Shown here piece after piece: positions 59,165 to 64,000 of a stretch of DNA of 64,000 nucleotides. The translations under genes were made by a program, and so were the position numbers. Below the pieces are notes generated by a model. The model ran no database searches. It was given only the letters and a program-made list of their open reading frames with translations, and was not told the origin of the DNA. Origin of the DNA: Beaufortia kweichowensis (taxonomy: Eukaryota > Chordata > Actinopteri > Cypriniformes > Gastromyzontidae). Position 1 is the first letter of the stretch. The number at the start of each line of letters is the position of its first letter. Location: positions 17,215,795 to 17,279,794 of the forward strand of contig CM032795.1 in NCBI GenBank assembly GCA_019155185.1. Direction: 5' to 3'.

Positions 59165-60779
59165 GGTAGAAAACATGTTTGTGGTGTCAGGCTGACACTA
59201 TGAACACACATCTTATGACTGGTGGTCCTCCCTGCCCTTCCTCCTCTCAACCAAACAACTAAGACCTCTACTTTCATGCAGAAAAATATGTAGATGCATG
59301 TAATCAGGATGTACAGATGTTAGAGTAAACAGTGTGCTTCAGTATATAAAGCAACTTTTCAACATTATTTTGTACTTGCAGTTTACTGTTTTTAATTTGT
59401 ATTTAAACATGTTATTTTCCAACTATATTTGATTATAAATATTATTATAATGGCCTGCATATATAATATAATATAAGTACAATTTCAGCATTATGGACGT
59501 GACATTTTCAGTCAAAACTTGAAATATAAAAAAATTCTCAATGTAAATATACATGCGTGACAAAAGAAGGTTTTGATAGGCAACATAATTTGTAGGATTT
59601 TTGTGAATTAAAATGCATAAACCATAAGCAATAATATCTGACAACATGGAGAAGGGATGATTCTTCAAAGAAAAGAAAATAGTAATTTAACTTTCATGTG
59701 CCCATTTATGATAAACATGAACTGTTATAGATGTGACAATTCTGAAAACAGCAGTTTACTATGAAAAATAATGCTTAAACATAAACAAATGCTTTTAAAA
59801 CTTTGAGAAGGATATCACATGGGTATTTAAACCAACAAATATTGGCATCTTTGGTAAAAACTTTTCGTGGAAAGGTTGACATTTGCATAGAATTGCCCAA
59901 TATAATATAATGGCACAGGCAACAGCACAGGTCTGAGCAAAGTTATACCCAGAAAACCACCAGCAAAACAAAACTGACAAACACAAATAAACAAAAATGC
60001 AAAAACATGGCAACAGTGAAATGAGGAAGACAAATGAAACACAGGGGCACATCACAGGGAAACCGAGTGCTTTGCGTTTCTGCAACAGACAAATACCAAA
60101 GACACTGCAGTTTCATGACAAAGCACAAAGCTCTCATACAAAGACAATATGGTTGCATTTACTATGACAGAGTAACACATGGAGGGAGCCGTGCGAGACA
60201 CACATCACAGGTAAATCGCTTGTCACAAAGCATAGCATTGAATCTGACACAGGCAGGTGGGAATGCAAAACAGCTCAGCCACGTGCAAAAAGGCAAACAA
60301 ATGCTGCACAAACACAGCTGAGTATTAACGTGTAAAGCACCACAACACAAACATTTCAAATCCAGGGGTGACAGAATTAAAATACAGTCAGACAGAGTCT
60401 GCGGCAGCACATAGTTAGTTAAACAGTATTAAACAATCAGAGAGATGCAGGCCAGCACAGAGAACACAAGTGTAAACAATGCAGCAGAGAAGCACAATTT
60501 AAGACGTGATGCGCTCAGTTGTGTAGTGATGTAGCATTTAAAATCTTGCAGCACAGAGATGCAAAGGGAACCCTGTGTTAGAAAAACACCGCGAGATTCT
60601 CCGGCACTGAAATGACAGCGGATCATTATACTGCAGTACCTGCTTCTAATGCTAAATACATCACACACAGAGAGAGTGAGAGAGAGACAGACAAGACTTT
60701 TACTTACAAATCTTTTTAGCTTCTTCTCCGGAGGGGATTTTATGAGCCATCCTGTACACACCACATCGCCTGCGCTCAT
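46731..60779 (-). CDS. gab3: GRB2-associated binding protein 3
   Basis: Minus-strand model, 5' to 3': 60779-60708, 55888-55585, 51378-51174, 50277-50119, 50042-49870, 49627-49575, 49432-49201, 47845-47755, 47450-47372, 47226-47113, 46847-46731; about 532 residues (human about 586). Gab proteins are docking scaffolds phosphorylated downstream of receptor tyrosine and cytokine receptors. Visible: N-terminal PH domain (MSAGDVVCTGWLIKSPPEKK, RMSGNPDVLEYYR), YxxM PI3K-p85 sites SYVPM (about 339) and GYIPM (about 357), Grb2-binding proline motifs PPPLPPKP and PPPVDRNLKP (about 387), and C-terminal tyrosines LDYLSLDF (about 479) and VDYVQVDEKKTQALQ (about 506) for SHP2. MSAGD and SGNPDVLEYYR favour Gab3 over Gab1/2. 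Odd: the exon 3 donor is GC (AG|GCAAGG), and the 76-nt intron assumed at 50118-50043 has a weak donor. Head-to-head with smarca1. Confidence 0.93.
48277..48297 (+). repeat. TA microsatellite in gab3 intron
   Basis: A short run of alternating TA in the intron between the exons at 47845 and 49201. Confidence 0.8.
48845..49085. mobile_element. Degraded interspersed repeat of CACTTTACAATAAGGTT type
   Basis: Starts GGTCACACTTTACAATAAGG and contains repeated AGCTAACACGAACTACCATTG and GTTAATTCATGTTAGCTAAT motifs in inverse order, a widespread fish non-autonomous element pattern. It lies just downstream (in the gab3 sense) of exon 49201-49432. Confidence 0.55.
50629..50740. mobile_element. Short inverted-repeat transposon copy, internally deleted
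   Basis: Ends GTAAAGGAATAGTTTACCTA and TTTTTGGGTGAACTATATCT are inverted terminal repeats of the 53307 family, with only about 70 bases between. Confidence 0.7.
51860..52124. mobile_element. Inverted-repeat transposon copy in gab3 intron 2
   Basis: Contains TTTACTCACCCTCATGTCAT, GAACACAAAAGAAGATATTT, TGACATCCATTGTATGTACA and ends CTGAACAATCCCTTTAAT. It closely parallels 53307-53569 but has a degraded left end. Confidence 0.75.
52796..53132 (+). repeat. Array of eight X-box-like GTTGTCATGGTGAC units in gab3 intron 2
   Basis: A 14-base core recurs at 52796, 52840, 52876, 52940, 52987, 53035, 53067 and 53119, spaced 32-64 bases. Two copies are exactly GTTGTCATGGTGAC; others are GTTACTATGGCAAT, GTTGGCATGGTGAT, GTTGTCATGGTGAT, GTTGTCATGGTAAT, GCTGTTATGGTGAC and ATTGTCATAGTTAT. 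The core fits the RFX X-box pattern RYYNYY-AT-RRNRAC. The bases between cores share purine-rich words (AGAGATGCAGTAAG, AGATACAATGA) but drift, so this is an old minisatellite whose core is the best-kept part. RFX binding is inference. Confidence 0.75.
53307..53569. mobile_element. Inverted-repeat (MITE) transposon, best-preserved copy
   Basis: Left end TTTAAAGAAATAGTTCACCC and right end GGGTGAACTATCCCTTTAA are inverted repeats bounding 263 non-coding bases. This is the reference copy for the fragments at 28455, 38137, 38838, 50629 and 51860. Such elements are very common in zebrafish and carp. Confidence 0.8.
53570..55584. other. Remainder of gab3 intron 2
   Basis: AT-rich intronic DNA without a recognised element; open frames here are not convincing. 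Confidence 0.5.
55889..59098. other. gab3 intron 1, distal part
   Basis: Intronic. A possible heavily decayed SINE relative lies at 57290-57420 (CATTTAGCAGATGATATTTT). Short GT microsatellite at 58177-58196. No exon or RNA gene seen. Confidence 0.45.
59099..59161 (+). repeat. GA microsatellite in gab3 intron 1
   Basis: About 62 bases of uninterrupted AG dinucleotides. Confidence 0.95.
59577..59905 (+). repeat. Unidentified interspersed repeat, copy 2 (gab3 intron 1)
   Basis: The same ordered blocks as 41555-41925, in the same chromosomal orientation, hence antisense to gab3. It includes GAACTGTTATAGATG, CACATGGGTATTTAAACCAA and CAAATATTGGCATCTTTGG. Confidence 0.65.
60588..60596 (-). promoter_or_regulatory. 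TCTCGCGGT element in gab3 intron 1
   Basis: On the minus strand TCTCGCGGT lies 110 bases after exon 1 of gab3. It has the same core as the inverted-repeat arms at amer1 (CTCTCGCGG). It may be part of a promoter-proximal element; inferred from sequence only. Confidence 0.35.
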
Positions 60780-60884
60780 ATCTGCGGCTGTGTGTGTGCG
60801 TCTGAATGCAGACTGGGAGGAAAGCAGTGAGAATTCTGTGTTCACCCCCCCAAACACAGAGAGGAGGAACTCACAGCATCGATC

Positions 60885-60885
<1 letters not shown>

Positions 60886-60939
<54 letters not shown>
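60886..60939 (+). repeat. GA microsatellite in the gab3 leader
   Basis: About 54 bases of GA, read as CT on the gab3 strand, ending about 107 bases before its ATG. It fuses with flanking frames to give spurious Leu-Ser or Arg-Glu open frames. Confidence 0.9.
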
Positions 60940-60944
<5 letters not shown>

Positions 60945-61763
60945 GTCGTGTTTGTATGTAATTTTAGAGAATGTACAAGTGAACATTCTGTGTGTGTGTG
61001 TGTGTATATATGTGTGTGTGTGTTTACGCTGGGTGGAGGAAGAAAAGATGTTCCTCCCTTTAGTATCTCGTAACAAACCAGCACATGACCTTGTGTGCGC
61101 GCGCGCGTGTGTGTGTGTATATGTGTGTGCGTAAAAACCCAAGGTCAGTTTGGAAAATGCTGTGAGGGGAATTTTAACTGGTTTACTAGGCCATCTGTCG
61201 ATGGAGCCTCAAAGAGAAAGAGAAAGAGAAAGCAAAAGAAAAAGAGACAGAGAGAAGTGTCTTCAAGTATTTTTCAAACAGTACGTCTTGTACTGTTTTT
61301 GTTTGTTTATTTGTTTGTTGCCATTGCTTTGACAATACTGTACCACAGCGGAGCAATTGAAGCTTTAAATCATCATTGTTAATTTTAATATTGCTAAGTT
61401 GTATGTTTTAAAAAATATTTATATCAAATAATTATCAGGACTCAAACAAACAACATTTTATCTGAACAGTATGGAAAATAGCAGGTTGTGCTGCATTAAG
61501 CAATCCCGTGATGTTTGGGCGCCATCTAGCGTCTTTTTGAGGAAAAAACGACACATGCTTTGATTGTTTACACCCCTGTAAAGCCAACATATTACTCATA
61601 CAGTTTATTAAAATCCATGTATTCGTTGCGATAGTTTGATCTATTGACATGCTTTGGTGCACCACAGTGCAGTTTGTGAAATATTACACATCTCACAAAA
61701 TCGAGAGTTAGCATGTCTTATGCAATGTTTGACAGTTTATTTTCTAGCTTTTTGGCTCTCTAC

Positions 61764-61823
61764 TATCGCGAGATTTGAGGCGACGTTCTACCAAGACCAA
61801 CAGAAACATCTAATATCGCGAGA
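61764..61823 (+). promoter_or_regulatory. Two TATCGCGAGA elements, smarca1 promoter
   Basis: TATCGCGAGA occurs at 61764-61773 and 61814-61823, exactly 50 bases apart in the same orientation, 140-200 bases before the smarca1 ATG. Both differ by one base from the TCTCGCGAGA element known to be bound by BANP in CpG-island promoters. Confidence 0.6.
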
Positions 61824-61962
61824 TCTAGTATAAAGCTCTAGAAGGGGCGTGTGCGCGCGCCTAGACTGTACGGTCCTGTCATGACGCATACGCCAAATTT
61901 ATGCTTTATAACTTACTGTGTGGTCAACAATAACTCATGAAAAGCTGCAGATATTGACCAAC

Positions 61963-63956
61963 ATGTCCGACGAAGAGGTGCCGTCTACTTCTCGGGAGGC
62001 GCAGACGGAGAAAGATGAGGTAAAGAGAAACAGACAGATGAAGACTGTACTGTACATGTTTGTTTTTAAACGATCGTCTAAAACAGGATGCAGAAGTTTG
62101 TAGTTTATCTGCGTTTTTGTCGACAACGAAACATGGCGGGAAGTCAGTTTAGATGTTTACTACTTGTGTTACTGTGCGTAGACAGTTTACGTTGATGTTT
62201 GCGTTTGCACGCGTTACATCTCGCGCAGAGTTGCGCCACTTTTTATAATGCTAAAGAATTGAACCTGTGCAAATCTGTTACACAACAAAACAACCAGCAG
62301 ATGACGTTAATAAACATTGACATGCTCAGCACTACTGGGACCTGAAATCCCTGTCTTTTATTATTTAATATTTGCCAAGATTATCCTGTTTGTTAGTGGG
62401 AAGTTGTGATGTAAAATGTGTTTTGTTATTTTAGTGTTTTAGGTTCCAACTACTATAATAAGTAAAATTCACTAGGCGAGGACAGTCTAAGTGTTTTACC
62501 AAATGAAATAAACGAGTAAAAACAAGTAAAAAGTTAATGGTATAAATGTGTATCATATAAATAGCATTTAAGATATGTATCATCAGTTACAAAGCGTAAC
62601 CATAGCCTCAAAACACATGTTACTAGAATAAAACTATGGTAAATAGTTTTACACTACAGTGTCACCTAAAAAGAAAGGGATCCTGTTTAACGTTTTGGCA
62701 CACCTACCCATCCTTTATTCCTAACCTATTATTGTCCATATTGTAGAATAGCACTAAACTTAAAGATATGCCATAGCACAAATGAAAGTGTGCAAATTGT
62801 CTAAACAAATCCTTTATATCAGCTTCATGAGGTGCATCCTGGGAGTTTTATTATAGAGAGTATTATTTATGCTGGTCACTTGTTGACCGCTCTTCCTCAC
62901 AATTTGGCCTAACTAATCCATGCACATTTTAGTACTTGACTTCCAAACCTTTGACTAGTATTGCACTGTATATATAGAATGTTTATATCTGGTTTTTGTC
63001 TTGTGTGTGTCTTCCTAGGAAGACCCACCATTCCTGCTAGGCCCCCCTCCTAAAGCTGCAGTGAAGGAGAGCCTGGGGGATCCAGAGTATGAAGAGAAAA
63101 GAGTGAGTGTGTACTTTAGAGGTTTATGTGTATCGTAATGCAAAACAATGCATACAATACATTATTTGTACTTAAACATGTTAACATATTAAAAAATTCT
63201 ACACAGAGGCTTCTTTGCACATGTTTGAGGGATGAGGCAGGCAGCAGTAGAAGGACTTCATTACGGTCTTGGTCTAGGGTACTTTAGACAGATTGTGAAA
63301 TTCTTATCGGAGAACAAATAATGTACAAAACAATCAATCAACTAATTATTAATAATTATTATTAAATGTGAAAATGCCACATGAATAAGTATAGTACAAA
63401 TGCCACTATGCAGTAATTTACAGAATTTAAGTATCTTTTTCCTTAACCAACATGGAGTTTTCAGGATTTATTTACCAAACTGAGTGTGAAATGATTAGTT
63501 TCAACTTGGCTTAAAGCAGTAATTTAATCACAAACATTCTCTTTCTCATCTGAAGAAAACAGACCGTGCGAATCGTTTTGAGTTCCTCTTGAAGCAGACA
63601 GAACTATTCGCCCACTTCATTCAGCCTGCCAGTCAGAAATCACCCACGTCGCCCCTCAAGGTAAAAGTGGGGAGACCCCGAATCAAACAGGATGAGAAAC
63701 AAAACCTCCTGTCTGTCGGAGAGTAAGTCACACACAGACACACGCACGCTCAAACTTACGATGCATGAGGTTAGCTATAAGTCCATAAGTTGTTGGTCCG
63801 ACACAGGTCGTGATGGTGATTTAATTTATTTCTGACCGGTGGTTGTGTATTTTAGTAACCGTCATCGTCGAACAGAGCAGGAGGAAGATGAGGAACTCCT
63901 ATCGGAGAGCAGGAGGGCCTCTAACGTTCTTGTTCGATTTGAGGAGTCCCCTTCAT
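61963..63956 (+). CDS. smarca1: ISWI chromatin-remodelling ATPase SMARCA1 (SNF2L), N-terminal exons, partial
   Basis: Four coding exons lie in the window: 61963-62019, 63019-63102, 63556-63722 and 63856-63956, with the fourth donor (CAT|GTATGA) leaving the gene open past the right edge. They encode about 136 residues: an N-terminal acidic region (MSDEEVPSTSREAQTEKDE), then DPEYEEKRKTDRANRFEFL, QTELFAHFIQP, QKSPTSPLK, GRPRIKQDEKQNLLSVG, NRHRRTEQEEDEELLSES and RASNVLVRFEESPS. This is the AutoN region upstream of the ATPase lobes; the helicase, HAND, SANT and SLIDE domains are outside. DPEYEEK, RFEFLL and QKSPTSPL favour SMARCA1 over SMARCA5. ISWI ATPases space nucleosomes in complexes such as NURF. 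The start is the first ATG, preceded by an in-frame ORF lacking another ATG. Intron 1 (1 kb, 62020-63018) contains nothing recognised. Confidence 0.92.
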
Positions 63957-64000
63957 GTATGAATTAATGTTTACTGATTTTATGAAGTTTGTGTTTCTCA

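Larger units (their letters stand above)
60780..61962. promoter_or_regulatory. Head-to-head gab3 / smarca1 promoter region
   Basis: Only 1.18 kb separates the divergent start codons. It contains a GA tract (60886-60939) in the gab3 leader, two alternating purine-pyrimidine tracts (60989-61023 and 61092-61133), a purine-rich AAAGAG stretch near 61210-61250 and, near smarca1, two TATCGCGAGA elements and a GC-rich segment (GGGGCGTGTGCGCGCGCC) at about 61842-61860. No gene lies within it. Confidence 0.7.

Noticed and set aside
60429..61142. A 237-codon minus-strand open frame
   Set aside because: It is the gab3 first exon (60779-60708) joined by chance to intron sequence on one side and a CT/Leu-Ser repeat on the other; only the 24 codons to the donor are coding.
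61963..63956. Calling the remodeller smarca5
   Set aside because: DPEYEEK, RFEFLLKQ and SQKSPTSPL agree with SMARCA1; SMARCA5 has DPTYEEK, RFEYLL and AQKTPTSPL as I remember them. NLLSVG is SMARCA5-like, so a full-length tree would be firmer.

Overview
This is vertebrate nuclear DNA, almost certainly from a teleost fish and probably a cyprinid. The genes have many exons with GT-AG introns, the non-coding DNA is AT-rich and full of microsatellites, and it carries many degraded fish-type SINEs and short inverted-repeat transposons, including the family with GTTCACCCAAA-type ends. There is no sign of bacterial or plasmid sequence. I identified all genes by reading translated exons and comparing them with remembered family sequences; no search was run.

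Layout, left to right: the first coding exon of a shisa2-like gene (minus, cut by the left edge, 1-270); mtmr8 (plus, 14 coding exons, 3936-10011), a phosphoinositide 3-phosphatase; asb12 (plus, about 12300-13380), an ankyrin and SOCS-box E3 adaptor; amer1 (plus, single coding exon 16122-19001), a membrane-associated Wnt/APC scaffold; a 13 kb non-coding stretch with a CpG-rich block at about 24.0-25.0 kb; arhgef9/collybistin (plus, 32176-42320), a Cdc42-type GEF with SH3, DH and PH domains; gab3 (minus, 60779-46731), a PH-domain docking protein, tail-to-tail with arhgef9; and smarca1 (plus, from 61963, running off the right edge), an ISWI ATPase, head-to-head with gab3.

The order mtmr8-asb12-amer1-arhgef9 is, from memory, the order in human Xq11, while gab3 and smarca1 have human orthologues elsewhere on Xq. 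The shisa2-like gene beside mtmr8 mirrors SHISA2 near MTMR6 and AMER2 on human 13q12, so it looks like a relic of the ancestral paralogous block. The genes share no pathway or operon, though several act at membranes or in signalling (phosphoinositides, Wnt, Rho GTPase, receptor tyrosine kinase docking).

The most interesting non-coding signals are: an eight-copy array of X-box/RFX-like sites in gab3 intron 2 (52796-53132); a recurring TCTCGCG-type element near the start of five genes, present as a 16-bp inverted repeat at amer1 and as two copies 50 bp apart at smarca1; a reading-frame break just before the arhgef9 SH3 exon that requires an 80-nt intron or another first exon; a GC-AG intron and a frame conflict in gab3; and a head-to-head gab3/smarca1 promoter containing long alternating purine-pyrimidine and GA tracts. 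I found no convincing new multi-gene system.
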